A stretch of DNA of 64,000 nucleotides from NCBI RefSeq assembly GCF_907165205.1, contig NC_058189.1:38776270-38840269 (forward strand), given 5' to 3'. Under the pieces are notes generated by a model. That model ran no database searches and had not been told where the DNA came from. It saw nothing but the letters and a program-made list of their open reading frames with translations. A program made the translations under genes and the position numbers. Positions 32,773-45,198 of the stretch are shown here, in pieces. Position 1 is the stretch's first letter; every line of letters starts with the position of its first letter. Source of the DNA: Coccinella septempunctata. Its lineage: Eukaryota; Arthropoda; Insecta; Coleoptera; Coccinellidae.

Positions 32773-35486
32773 GTGCCCCACGGCAACGAACGGTCAGCTG
32801 ATTTTGACAAATCGTTATAGGGGTATTAAATCAGCGCTATGTTGTCCGTTCTACGTAAAAGTCTCAGACATAACCGAGGACATTACGTAGGGGAGACCGG
32901 GGTTGGTTGTGCCAATTTTAAAGTATAATTATTTGTACATCTCGATAATAAGACTCAAGGCTCTCAAACGCATATTTATTTAATTTGAACATATATCTGT
33001 AAAAAAAAATAGAAACGAACTAATTGAAAGCAATACAAACATGGCTACTGAGAATTAAAAAAAAAACTCTAAATGTCACAACCTGCCCCGACATGGGGCT
33101 GGTTGTGACGCTTATGGGGTTGGTTGTGACGCCCCTACATATCGTCATCGGAATTGCAGTGAATGCATACAAAATATGCCCTTTTATCCGGGCATTCTTC
33201 ATGAGCCCATCTAGAGCAAATGGTGCACTGCAGCCATTTTTCTTTAGGTCAAGAGATGGAGAAAGGTTCGTGGTTCGTGACAAATTAAACAGTAAGTTTC
33301 CTCTTCATCTTCCGAACTGCTATTAGCTTTAATGGTCTTAGCTTTAGCTTCATCTTTACCCTTGCATATATTTCTCTTGACACTGGTTTCCTTTGTTTTT
33401 TCTTTTGTTCTTTCAAATTTTTCATCTTTTGTTTTTCTTTTAATTCCTTCTTATTTGGAGTATCTGTCCATATGGCTGATCTACCAGGTTATCGTCCTTT
33501 TCTTTTAGCTAGACGTTTTCCAGCCTTTGGTGTTGGTCTCAAATCTTCTGGAGAAAAATATGTTGTGATGCCAGAAGGTCCTGGTGAATTTTCAAGCTCT
33601 AAGTCTGCAAAGGAAAGGGAATATGTCTTAGATGGTGAATTTTTGGGGGTGCTTGGGGCCTCAATGTGGTTGGTTTTACTATTGGGCTGTGTTTCTGGAA
33701 TGTCACAACCAACCCCAAAGCACATTTCTGCTTTGTTCTCTTATTTCCAACTTTAGTTCAATGAATGGCCAAATAATTTTATATATGTGAGAAAGAGCAT
33801 ACCTGAATTAGTATTTTAACGCCACAATACTAGTTTCAGCTGTTACATTAGTCACTTCCCACAACAATATTTGACGTCACTTTTATTTCCTAAGGCACCT
33901 CGAAAATACATAAATCATCCAAACACACGCGGTACGTTAGCGATCAAAGCCACCGTCAGGCGCAATACGTAATAGCTATAGCTGGCTCTATTGGAATAAT
34001 CGCGACGCGACTGATATCTATTAATTGAGCGCAAAAGCCTCTGTCACAACCAGCCCCCGTCACAACCAACCCCGGTCTCCCCTACCTATTTGATCAAAAT
34101 ATGAATTCACTTCGAGAAATACGTGATGAACATAAATTAACGTTTATACAGGGTGAGTCTTTGAATCGTACAAATATTTCAACAGTAGATTCTTGAGGTC
34201 AAAAGAAACATATTTTTTGTATACCATTCCGACGCTGATAAAAAATCGTTTTAAGTTTTCATAATAAGCTGTACCACCCTTGTAAAAACAAAATTACCTT
34301 TAAAATAACTAGCTGAATCTGTGATACTACACAACTGTGGATCTTTTAAACAGAGTTGTATTCAGCCAAAGTACCCAATTTTTCAAAATTCACCGATACT
34401 TTTCAATATTTGAACATCAAATTACTCGAAAACGGCGCATTATATGAGAACAAAACGTTCAAATATTCATGAGACAGAGTCCAACTTAATTTCAATAGTT
34501 CGGTTCTTTGATTTTTTGGTGTTTTTATATGGTACAGGGCTCGATACAGGGTGTCCGGGTTAAAGTGTCCCTATACCTTATTGTATAAACTTAAGGAGCT
34601 AGAAGAAAAAGTTAAATACAAAACTTGTCTATAATCAATTGAACTTTTATTTTTTATAACCCACCTTTACGGGGTGCTCCGTTTTTTCCCTGTTGATATC
34701 AACTTTCTTATTTTAAATGGAACATCCTGTATATTATTGCTTTTTTGAATTCCTTGTCAAATTTCAAGGTGACTTTGTTGTGACAACCATGGTCTTATAT
34801 ATCACCGATTCTGAGATATTCGACTTTTTCCTAGAATTTTGACAGCTGTAGGTGCTCACTAAACAGCTGATATTAGTTTTCTAATGAATGTATCAAAACC
34901 AAATTTTGCCCAGCTCTTGTCAACATATTGGATCATACGTTACATCTCTATTTTTAGCAATATGATATACAGGGTCTTCAAAATTAAAATTAAAAATTTA
35001 AATAGAAGTTCAATCAATATTTAATTTTTTCGAATGGCAAATTTTTTTTCTCGTTCATCATGTAGAGCAGGTTGAAATGAGCAAAAAATAAATTTAAACT
35101 TTTTCTGTAATATGAATAGTTTCAGAAATATGGACGAAGAAGTACATTTTTCCGACAACAATAATTAATTAAGAATAATTTTTTTTTATGGTTATTCAAC
35201 AGCCTGTATCTTTTAAACCGAGTCGATTCGGAAAAAATGATGAAGGAAAACAGTGTTTTTTTTAACATCAAGAATCTACTGTCAAAATATTCGCACGAGA
35301 CTCACCCTGTATAAACGTTAATTTATATCACAAATTTTCGAATGCATATTCCTCGAAGTGAATTCACATTTTGATCAAATAAGTACGTAATGTCTGAGAC
35401 TTTTAAGTAGAACGGACAACATAGCGCTGATTTAATACCCTTGTCGAAAAGTCGAAATCAGCTGACCGTTCGTTGCCGTGGGGCAC
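32773..35486. mobile_element. Element with about 235-bp inverted arms, left arm split by a nested transposon
   Basis: The arms begin GTGCCCCACGGCAACGAACG and continue through AATCAGCGCTATGTTGTCCG, TTCTAC, AAAGTCTCAGACAT, ATTTGATCAAAAT, GAATTCACTTCGAG and TATACAGGGTGAGTC to CAGTAGATTCTTGA. The left arm is 32773-32889 plus 34083-34205; the right arm is 35486-35270, inverted. Removing the nested element at 32890-34082 restores a continuous left arm at ATTACGTA. The centre (34206-35270) contains further CAGGGTGT-type ends and no recognisable protein. Confidence 0.75.
32890..34082 (-). mobile_element. pogo/Tigger-like element with a transposase C-terminal remnant
   Basis: The ends are exact inverted copies over 22 bp, starting GGGGAGACCGGGGTTGG, with TA on each side (32888-32889 and 34083-34084). 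The word GGTTGTGAC, or its inverse, recurs several times just inside both ends and again at about 33690-33720. On the minus strand, 33725-33489 reads PGPSGITTYFSPEDLRPTPK and KAGKRLAKRKGR, then a stop, then GRSAIWTDTPNKKELKEKQK. Further on come YCLICHE and WLQCTICSRWAHEEC, a cysteine/histidine zinc finger. This is the C-terminal tail found on many insect pogo/Tigger-type transposases. The DNA-binding and DDE parts are gone, so it is non-autonomous. Confidence 0.75.
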
Positions 35487-35815
35487 ACAAGCTTTTCCTC
35501 CTATCGATTCCCGTTCTGTTTCGGCCGAGTGTGAGTGGTGTTTTATTGTGTTTTATGTAAAAAATTATCCAAAATTTCATTCCCAACGTTAGATCCTAAT
35601 CATGGACAGTTCGTAATCGAGTTTTGTCTTAAAATTCCGTACAGCGGGTATTCTAAAAAACTTCACCTCGCTCCTTTCACCTCTACTTCCACACGTGACT
35701 ACACAACAAAAAGCAGACATTTTCTCATTAGCTGCGAAAGTATAAAAATAAAAATTTTCAACACACACTGGATCAATAAACTGCTTTGTGTGTATAAAAT
35801 GTGTGTATAAAATAT

Positions 35816-35955
35816 ACCGGGTGGCCCACCCCAGACGGCGCTCATATTGAGGAAGTAAATAAAGATATTTTGAAAATCTTTCCTTGTGGTGTGTGAAGGG
35901 TGTTCAAAGGCACAATTTAAAATTATTGTCATATATACAGTGTGTTCGAAAACAA
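35816..35955. mobile_element. One-armed copy of the 214-bp MITE
   Basis: This matches the left arm and centre of 23582-23795 (ACCGGGTGGCCCACCCCAGA, GATATTTTGAAAATCTTTCC, TTATTGTCATATATACAG) but the right arm is missing after about 35960. Confidence 0.75.
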
Positions 35956-36164
35956 AGATATAGACCAAAGTTACACTTTTTTAAATATAAATTGTATTTG
36001 ACCTCAGAAATGAAAGGCAAGCTCAAATTATGATGAGTTTCTTCAGATCACTTTATACCTTAAAAGCACCCTTTACGAGATAATGGCGAAAAATTGAAAA
36101 TATGGAGTTTTTTAAATGCCAATTAATGAAGAAACTAGTTACGCCAGCGATACAGACAGTATTT

Positions 36165-36515
36165 TTTCGAGTAGACAAGTTGGCTTCTCCTACACAGAAA
36201 ACAAAATTTCAACTCTGGAATATGTATATAGAGTGATCATAACATGGGGAATAAACTTAACTCAGTAGCAAATTCCATGAGAGTTATACAAAAGTATGTT
36301 AATGAAGAATCAATGAAAATAATGTATTTTGCCAACTTTGAAAGCCTCATGAGATTTGGTATTATTGTATGAGGAAGCCACCACATATTGGAACTGTTCA
36401 GAATTCAGAAGAGGGTAATGAGAGCGATGTTCAGGTTGAAATGTACCCAAAGTTGCAGAGGTATCTTCGAAAAGAATGGGACATTAACAATATATGGGCT
36501 GTACATTTTGTAGAC
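36165..36515 (+). mobile_element. Fragment of a non-LTR reverse transcriptase C-terminus
   Basis: The plus strand reads NKLNSVANSMRVIQKYVNEE, MKIMYFANFESLMRFGIIV, then a stop, then GSHHILELFRIQKRVMRAMF and a GIFEKNGTLTIYGLYIL ending. This is the post-catalytic region of jockey/CR1-type LINEs (compare 24661-24860). Both ends are truncated. Confidence 0.7.
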
Positions 36516-36519
36516 AATC

Positions 36520-37255
36520 ATGTAAAGGGTGGGCAAAATTGGTGATAGCTGAACTACAACTTTTTAACCCAACCAGATAGAGGAAAATGAATGTGCCATT
36601 CATGTCGTCTTTTTTCGAGAAACTTATAATGCCATCAACTGAATTCCTTCAACTTCTTTTGTTTTCGAGTTATAGGCCACAATTTAAATTTGGGCGATTT
36701 CAACTTTGGTCATTATCTCCGTTCCTGTGCTAGGATGTTGAAATGAGAACATTATTTCTACAGGTTTATTTGCTGAGCTATAACATGAAGTTGTGTTTTT
36801 TCTTACGAAAACAGTAGTTTGAAATGCCTTGAAATCAATCGCCATTTTTTTCAGAAATATATCAAACATCGCCCTCAGTCTTTCTAAGTCATTTTAAACT
36901 ACTGTTTTCATAAGAAAAAACACATCCCCATGTTATAGCTCGGCAAATATACCTCTTGGAAAAATCATTGTACGACACTGGATTGCTGGCAAGAAAGTGT
37001 CTGTATAATGTTTTCATTTCAACATCCTAGCACAAACAAAAACGGAGATAATGACCTAAGTTGAAATTTAAATTTTGGCCTATAACTCGAAGAAAAAGAA
37101 CATAGAGGAATGCAGTTGATGGCATTATTAGTTTCTCGAAAAAAGGCAACCGTAATGTGCCATGCATTTTCCACTGTGTCGTTGGTTTGAAAAAGTTGTA
37201 TTTCACCACACGACAAAATATCAAAATTTGGTGATATCTTCAAGACAAATGAAGA
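36520..37255. mobile_element. Palindromic element with long inverted arms
   Basis: The arms, about 280-330 bp, mirror each other around about 36885. Matching words include ACAACTTTTT, GCCATTCATG/CATGCATTTT, TAATGCCATCAACTG, GAGTTATAGGCC, CATTATCTCCGTT, CCTAGCAC-type blocks, and TTTTTTCTTACGAAAACAGT with its inverse. The left end has a GGGTGGGCAAAATTGG motif like the element at 49998. No protein is recognisable. Confidence 0.7.
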
Positions 37256-39137
37256 TATCGTAAAACGGTTTTCAGTAATAGACTTTTCACGAAAATCGTG
37301 ACCAGGATTCCTCTCAAAGTTTTTATCTATCTAGTCCGAAAGTACCAAAAACAGCCAAAATCAAGTAATTTTGAATACCCGTACTTCCAAGGCGTGCTAA
37401 TAATTCTTGAAGAGACTATACCAAGAATTTTTCTCGCGAGTGTAGAATCATTTTGATAGCGCTTTGTTGGAATTGTTTCTGTTCATCCAATTTACCATGA
37501 AAAATTCTTCGAATCGATTCCCTTTATCGACAAACATTCGCTAGCGACTATTGAAATTGGAATCACCGAATTCCGTGTCAAAGGAGTATAAAATAATCTA
37601 TGTGAAAAAACATAGGTTCAGTTGAATAATTTTTCATGGAATCGGATAGGTCATTGTATCATCATTATAATGACGGCAAATCAGACTAAAATTATCTGGA
37701 TTGCGAAAGGTCAGCTGCTGTAGAAGAGATTTAACTAAATGAACGCTATTGTCCAACGATTTCAGGTCGGTTCATCATTATCCATTCAGACTCATCCGGA
37801 GGCCTATGGAATCGTAATTATCGTATTGAAATGGTGGATAATTTAAACTGATCAATGTGAGACAATGACATTTCTGATGGGATGAGCTGAAAGAAAGAAC
37901 GAGACAAAGTTTCATTAAGAATAATATATTAAGTGGTTGAGATTAGGATTGAAGATTAAATTTTTATGTGTATAGTGTGTTTCACTGAAGCCGGTCACTG
38001 GATTTTGTGACTAAAATTAAAAAGTGGACCATCAGAGTGATAGTATTTTTCGAAGGATATCCAAATGTGCTATAAGAAAAACGATCGGAAAAATCATTTA
38101 AAAAAATTTCTTTGACAATTTGTGACTCTTTTATCGTCTTGTTTCTTATTTCAACTTCCGGTTTTTGCGAAAACGGTAAAAATTTTCCTGCACAATTTCC
38201 TTACAAGAATTTTCCTCATATTTTATGAATGCTCAATAAATTCTTAATTCGAATATGTAAATATAATAAAGGTAATTTTCCATTTATTTCAATTCATTCT
38301 ATTCAAAATGATCTTGAGGAAATAAAATAAACATGCGGAAAATAACGTGCGTTCAAAAAAATTCGTTGTCAATTAGGCTATGGAATTTTGAACGTCGATA
38401 TTTCGTGTCTAAACGTAATTCTTAGCTAGTGTTATACCAAAGATTAGAGTGCTATACTATTTTCCAGTTGAACTGTCAATTTAGCATTTTGGATTGTTGT
38501 TGAATTAAAATTATCAGCAAATTATAAAGATGGTTTTTACGGACGTGTGAAAAGCTTTTACTATTGAATTCTATTTCAAAATTGGGGAGAAAATAAAAGG
38601 AGAATGGAAATATTCTGTTCCGGCGACTTCATAGAAGCCTTTGTTGCTGTAGATTTTTGATTATTATCAATTTTTCCATAGTACTGTGTTGACGAAACAG
38701 GTATGTTCAAACAAAAAAGGAAGTGGTCGACCAAAGAAGAAAACTCCAGTGTTCAGCAATAATGAAAATATGATGACAGAAGTTCCACAAACCTCTGTTC
38801 AGGGGTTATCTCAAGTGGCTGGAGTATCCGTTGGCATATGCTACACGATTTAGAAAAAAAGATATCCATTTGTTTGCATAAAGATTGACATGTTATTAGA
38901 AAATTGAAAAGATTGTGATTACCTACCCTTGTAGCACCCAAAGAAAAAATGGAGTCCGGTAGGCATCAGTCAAAGGCAAAATGTGGGATCTATTTTCTTT
39001 TATGGAACTGTAACAGCCGAACGTTATGAATTCATTCATGTAATTCAGTTCTTTTAGTTCAGTCATGGGTCTTCAGTAATGACTAAATCAATTCAATATT
39101 TATAGAGAATTAATAAACATACTGAGATTCTTACTGT

Positions 39138-39163
39138 GATTCATTCATTCATTCATTCATTGC
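39138..39163. repeat. ATTC microsatellite
   Basis: Six ATTC repeats in a row lie inside the long-TIR element. Confidence 0.9.
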
Positions 39164-39473
39164 TGTATCCCGTTACCGAAAAAACATAATACCACGATCA
39201 ATTCAAGATTCATGTCTCTTACGTATGAAAATAGTGGACGGATAAAATTTTTACGAAGAATTTTTCTAACCGCCTCAGATTGTTTGGATTCTTGTCATCT
39301 TACTCAATGAAAGAAATGCTTTTCGCACGTTGGGTGAAATTTACAGGTAACTTTTTCTAAAAAGTGCCTTTCCATACAAAATTACGATATATAGGTTAAT
39401 GTCATCATTGTTTACTTTTGGCCTTAAGGTCTATTGTGCCCCCAGGGTGATTTTGAATAAAATCGTTTGAGAT

Positions 39474-39515
39474 GAATATGAAAGCGCATTCTAATTAGAA
39501 TGCGCTTTCATATTC
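39474..39515. repeat. Perfect 42-bp palindrome without spacer
   Basis: The half GAATATGAAAGCGCATTCTA plus A is followed directly by its exact complement, centred on AATT at 39494-39495. A further 10-bp palindrome, CTCAATTGAG, starts one base after it. Confidence 0.95.
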
Positions 39516-39842
39516 TCAATTGAGAATTGATTGAGCGTTCAGAAAATAGGCTCAAAATACATCATACCCATATTGTGCAAAAAAAGTTTACCGTTTTCGG
39601 GAAAAGTGGAAGTTGAAATAGAAATTGTCTTTCTGTCATGAAACAAGAAAAACCTTTAATTTTTGTTTTGAAAACTGGTTTTTCTATGAAAACTGGTTTT
39701 TCTATGAAAACCTTCTTATACGATAATAGATAGTTCAACGGATAGCATATTTGGATAGCCCTTGAAAAATACTGTTGTTTAACTTTTTAATTCTACTCAA
39801 TGCGTCACAAAATTCAGTGACCTTCTTACGTTAAACACACAC

Positions 39843-40431
39843 TGTACAGAGTGTCGCAAATTCAGCAGAATAGCTAGAGCAGAACAGATTTGTAGTCTCC
39901 TACCGAGCATCCTACCATCCTTCATTTTTGAGTTATTAAAAAAAAATTTGATTTTGACGATTTGAAAAAGTTCCCATAACTTTTTTGTCCTTGAAATTAT
40001 AGATCTGAAACTTTAACTTTCCACAGGCACTTTTTCGAGGACATTTAAGACGTTTTCTTTCCAATTCAGAGATGACAAATTTAATAATAGTTTACATTAA
40101 AAAAAACAAAACTTTGCCTCATTATTCGAAATATAGGAGACACCATCTTTTAAGATTGTCAGTGGATTTTACGCAAAAACGTGCCTGTAGAAGGAAAGTT
40201 CAAGTTTCAGATCTGTAACTTCAAAGACAAAAAAAATAATGACAATTATTCGAAATCGTCGAAATCTCAGGAACGGAGGATCCTAGGAGGCTACGTTTTT
40301 CACCACTTTTTGTTTCCCTCTGAAAAAGAGCTTGAAAAGGTGCCAATGGGGCTTTCTGTTTTGCTCTAGCTCATCTAGTTTCCAGTATCTCCTCACTGGA
40401 CATCGAGTTTAGGAAACCCTGTACTTGTCGG
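39843..40431. mobile_element. Palindromic non-autonomous element
   Basis: It starts at GTACAGAGTGTCGCAAATTC and ends near AAACCCTGTAC. Its arms (about 39930-40020 and 40190-40275) contain GACGATTT, CATAACTTTTTTGT and AGATCTGAAACTT in inverse orientation and match the arms at 31410-31765. No protein is recognisable; the 62-codon frame 40181-40369 lies within an arm. Confidence 0.7.
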
Positions 40432-41754
40432 AGATTTATATACCCTGTATAAAATTTTTAGAACAAGTCGAATAATGAATGAATATCTCGGAATATACTG
40501 TGTATACTGTGCATGATCTCTGAGGTACCAAACATTTTTTTTTTGATCGTTCACTCCCGAAATTGATTCGTGAGTAAGCATAAGGTAAATGGATTTCGAA
40601 ATTTCTGGAGCGTAACTCATTATGTCGATTGAAATTCGAATATCTGCAAAAGATTCAGATCAAAGGAGCAATTTCATTCACTGATGAATGAACGTTACAT
40701 ATCCTGCAGCATCGCTCCTAGCACTTTTAGCTTCAAATTTAAAATCGGCATAATGTGATATACTGCTCTTATCCATGAAAAACCTCAGCGGTAACCGCAC
40801 TTGAATATTCATGCACTTTTGCTCTAATTATGCACATGTATGCGAAAGGTTCGGGTTTAGGTCGCCTAGAGCCTAGATATGGAATTGCAATTAAGTTCGA
40901 ATTCGCTATGCTCTACCTACCACATCTTGCTGATGCCGTGAGTGTATTCTGCATTGGGATTGGGAAAGTTCTTCGCAAGAGATGTGTCAACAGAATAAAA
41001 TACAAGGAGGGCAGTAAAGAGCTAGATTCTACCATCAGCAAAGTCTGGAAATGGATGTTGGAACTAGCATACTGAAGTTTGAGCATTTCTAGCTTATTAT
41101 AAGGATATGCCTTGTTAGTTTTTTTTTCTCTGAGTAATCGAAAGTTGTTGTTATGCGTAGGTTGATGAGTTTCAACAGGAAGCATGAAGAATGAAGCATT
41201 TGTGTTTTTCTCGGCTTTTCATTGTCAATTCACAGACTAAAAAGGGTTATTTTTACTGCTGAGATGTCCATTCATCTTATCTGTTGCCTATTCAGAAAAA
41301 GTGAACATCAAACTGGCAACTGTCATGTCATTTGTATAAATTCTGTCGGTCTGCCCAATGACAGTGGATGTTACGATAGGTTAACAACTAGTAGGCCAGG
41401 AGATCCACTCTTTTCGGGATAAAATTGGCCTAAAAAAAACATAATGTAATGAATTTCAGAAATGCCAAAAATACTGCTCTATGAGATGAAACAGTGTACT
41501 CCACTTAGACTAGAGAAGTCTAGAGAAGTCTTCCCTAATCTAAGGTACTACCCAACCCTCTACGTGATCGATTCTAACCAAACTTTTCTCGGTTTCATTA
41601 AACGGATCTGGAAGTGAATTTTTTTAAATTCGAAGTGGGCTATGGAGTTTTAAACATTGATATTTTCTGCTTCAACGTGCCTAATGTTTTAGCTTCGCGG
41701 GCTTATTTCAAAACCTTTGGGATCGACGTGTTGGCTACCCCTCATATACTTTTT
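40432..41754. other. Unassigned sequence
   Basis: No recognised gene. Small open frames (40830-41075 plus, 40913-41185 minus) overlap each other and match no family. Short transposon-end motifs (ACCCTGTATA at 40442) suggest more degraded elements. Confidence 0.35.
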
Positions 41755-44046
41755 ATACGGGGTGTTTCATGAGTCGTTGGCCATAACCTAATAGTGAATG
41801 CAGGTCATCCAGGTTTTGTATCCTAAGACTATTAGTTTCGGAGATACGGGGTAATTTATGAACATTAGCCTGAATTTGTGATCTGGAATGCAAGGTCCGA
41901 TTTCGATCAAATTTCATGGGTTTGTTCACTTCTGGAAGTTCTTCCGAACAGCTCATGAATCATCAATATTTTCAGGGCAGTACTCAAAATATCACAATTT
42001 TTTTCTTCCAAGCCCCAAAATCTATATTTTTTTACATCCCTCACAGAAACTTCGTTCGAATTCAATTCAATTTTCACTTTGCATGGCACACTTGAGGAAA
42101 TAGGAACCGGACGAATTAATCTTTCATGTAATTTTTTCGTAAAGTGGTCCTGTTTTTATTCCCTTGCTGTTATTATTTATTGTCTTCTGCCGAGATTTTG
42201 ATTTTTTTTTAATTCTGTTCAGTGATTAAAAGTATGCATTATCAAGCTATGAATTCTTTTGGAATTGCATTTTGAATTTAAATTCAAATATGGTATTAGT
42301 AAACCCTCTTAGAAAAGGTAATACAAAAGTGAAATCGTTTTGAAACACAAAAAATTTTGACTTGTAATCCGAAGGAAATATGCTAAGTAGGTATGGCTTC
42401 TTTCGAACATTGAATATTTGTGTTAATTGAATTCCAGAAAATATGTTCTAGGCTTCCCATTATAGCTGTCAAAATCAGATATGGGTGTTCCAATTTTTAT
42501 TCAAAATTAGATCTATGGCTCAGAATTTCATCAATTGTGAGTATTTCTATATGATATTTGTCTAATTGTGTATTGCTTTTGCAATGGAAATTACATGGTC
42601 ATGCATGTATGGGCTGAAAATAATCCACATTTGAAACATTCCAAAAATTTCAATTCTCAATAAACGTTTGGTGTGCAGTAATTGATAAGACCCTTATTGG
42701 GCCTAACATATTTTAAGAAAGGGTAACAGGACTAATCTATTTAAATTTTATTCAATTCACTTCAGTTTCATGGCTAGAGGAATTGAATATCAGGGAAATT
42801 CATTTCCAGAAGGTCCACACCGATTTAGAGAAGTTACGCAATATCTGAATAACAACTTTTCGAACAGATGGATAGGAAATAGTGGACCTGGGTATGGCCC
42901 CCAGGGTCCCCGGATCTAACGCCACTATTATTTTCTGTGGGTTTATGTGAAACAAAAAGTATATGCCACTGAAATAACTTCACGGGAGCATTTGAGACAG
43001 AAAATAGAAGAAGCCTGCGCAGAAGTTGCACAAAATCCCGATATGATAAGAAGAGCAATAAATAATCTGATTTTGAGAGCTAGGAAATGTGTCGAGATGG
43101 AAGAACTCCATTTCGAACATCTCTTATGATGGTGTATATTTTCATTGTGGTTTTATGAAAGGAAATAAATAGTATTCGAGTTTTTCGAGAAAATAAATTT
43201 CAATACTTGTGTGTTATGAAGCAAATACACTTAAGGATTACATTTTCCAACAGGATTTACATCATTTGTATCTTATTCAATATGTACCAAATTTAAAAAA
43301 AAAAATCACAGCCTGATTTTGCCTACTTTTAATCACTTTTTTACGAACATTCAGTTTGTTCTGAGGGTTCAAAAAGAAAAACAGTAGGACAGAATTTAAA
43401 ATGATTCAAAATCTCGGCGAAAGACAATTAATAACCAAAAAAACTAACGTCCAGTTTCATAATCGAATTTAACGTCACTTTAAGCTTAAAGCTTCCTTTA
43501 CTGTCATTTTTAGTAGGGTTAAAGGAAGCTTTAAAATTAAAGCGACTCTAGGTTTGGTTATGAAACCTGCCGTAAGGAATAAAAACAGGACCGTATTTCG
43601 AAAAAATTACATAAAACATGAATTCGTCCGATTCATATTTTCTTGCGAAATGTGCCATGCAAAGTGAAAATTAAATTCTTCAAAATGAATTATGAAATTT
43701 TTCATGGCAATAACCAAATTTCTGTAAGGGATGTAAAAAATATAGATTTTGGGGCTTTAAAGAAAACTTACGATATTCTGAGTACCTACTGCCCAAGAAA
43801 AAAATTGATATTCCATAATTTTTTAAAAATCTTCCTGAAGTGAACAAACCCATAAAATTTGATCGAAATCGGACCTTGCATTCCAGAGTTATGTCTATCT
43901 TAAATTTAGGCCAATGTTCATGAATCACCCCGTATCTCCGAAACAGATAACCTTAGGATACAAAACAAGCAACTTTTCTGAAAAGCCTGGATGACCTGCA
44001 TTAACTATTTTTAGGCTTTGGCCAACGACTCATGAAACACCCTGTA
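41755..44046 (+). mobile_element. Tc1/mariner-like element with about 430-bp inverted ends
   Basis: The left arm (41755 to about 42165) starts GGGGTGTTTCATGAGTCGTT and runs through GGTCATCCAGG, TTTCGGAGATACGGGGT, GCAAGGTCCGATTTCGATCA, AATTTTCACTTTGCATGGCA and GGTCCTGTTTTTATTCC. The right arm (44046 back to about 43572) is its diverged inverse. On the plus strand between them, 42830-43130 is a transposase C-terminus: RHYYFLWVYVKQKVYATEIT, SREHLRQKIEEACAEVAQNP and MEELHFEHLL before the stop. The upstream catalytic part is unreadable. A small palindromic MITE (43448-43573) sits just inside the right arm. Confidence 0.8.
43448..43573. mobile_element. 126-bp palindromic MITE
   Basis: The ends GTCCAGTTTCATAATCG and, inverted from the right, GGCAGGTTTCATAACC are similar. 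Inside, GCTTTAA-type blocks and AAGCTTCCTTTA/TAAAGGAAGCTT are fully complementary. It is nested in the long-TIR element. Confidence 0.65.
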
Positions 44047-44805
44047 GAACTTTTCAAGCTATACAAAATTATAATTGATTATTTTGATCTATTTATTATT
44101 GTTTACTTTTGTCATAAAAGCCTGGAAAGAAAGGGTTCATTCACTTCGCTGTTTCTTTTTCATATCTTCAGTATAGTGCGAGGTATAGTGTTTAAATTTT
44201 AAAAGGCACCACCTTAATTATCTTGATGCCCATTTCTATAGAGGAAAAGATGTCGAATCTGGGTAGCGTGGCGGCCATTTAATTGGCTCTTCTATCAATC
44301 CATTTCTCTTGGAAATTATCAGGTAGCTCCACCTAGTTGGAATTGAAAGAAGTCTTCTTGTAAAAGCCGAGGTAAAAGCAATCAACTTGGTGTGGATAGA
44401 AATATGATTTTAAATTGCTCACAGATAATTTTGAAGAGAAATGGATTGGCAGAAGAGGACCGGTTGAATGGCCATCACTCTACCCAGACTTTTTATCTCT
44501 AGACGAGTCTCTCGATTTTTCCTGAGCTGTATAGCGATTAATTTCAAGAGAGAATTCTCTAATTTATTCTCTAGACTACAGCTCAATCCCCAAACCGACA
44601 AACACACGGACTTCCATATTCATAATAGTAGTAAGGATATCTGTGTATTTAGAAATTGATCATTAAAATTGAATATTCCGTCTCCTTCTCATTTCTACTA
44701 GGTTTGCTTATTTGTAACATAGGCAACATGAAATGAATGCGTTATCCAAAATGGAAACTCCGAACTGACAGATTCATTTCGATGCTGCGTCCAAGCGTGT
44801 TTTAA

Positions 44806-45198
44806 CACGTTGACTGTCCCCATTCTAATTTTTTTTTCACCCCCCACGTCCAACACATTTATCCAAAGAGAAGGGTTACTTTTGAGTGATAAAATATATA
44901 TTCTATGAAAAATTAATTCTGCAGCCATTTAAGGAAGTTTTCTTGTTCAAAATCTTCAAGTCCAATGGAAGGCTTGATGCTGACGTTTCTTGAATCACGT
45001 ATGATTAATTATGATTGAGGCTATCAATACATATTTCTACAAGACGTTAAGCCCATATGAACCGACCAAACTGCAGCGTTCATGAAAAGTAACCATATTT
45101 ATCTTGAACGTCAAATGAATCAATGAATCACATACGACTCATGGACTCCTGGCGAAAATTTTTATGTATCATATGTGACTCATGGGACAGTCAACGTG
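44806..45198. mobile_element. piggyBac-type MITE with TTAA duplication
   Basis: The inverted ends CACGTTGACTGTCCC are exact over 15 bp and directly bordered by TTAA on each side (44802-44805 and 45199-45202), the specific signature of piggyBac insertion. At 393 bp it carries no transposase. The terminal sequence differs from that of the piggyBac element in the MSH6 intron, so it is a separate family. Confidence 0.85.

Larger units (their letters stand above)
37968..39846 (+). mobile_element. Long-TIR mariner-like element with decayed transposase
   Basis: The ends TGTGTATAGTGTGTTTCACTG and the complement of the right end (TGTACAGTGTGTGTTTAACG) open inverted arms of about 250-280 bp. Shared words include GGTCACTG, CCAAATATGC-type blocks, TTTCAACTTCC and GTAAA-TTTT blocks. 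Between them on the plus strand, 38530-38960 reads in broken frames NKKGSGRPKKKTPVFSNNE, VPQTSVQGLSQVAGVSVGIC and RYPF, the DNA-binding half of a mariner-type transposase. The catalytic half is not recognisable. The interior also holds an ATTC microsatellite (39138-39163) and a 42-bp perfect palindrome (39474-39515). Confidence 0.75.
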
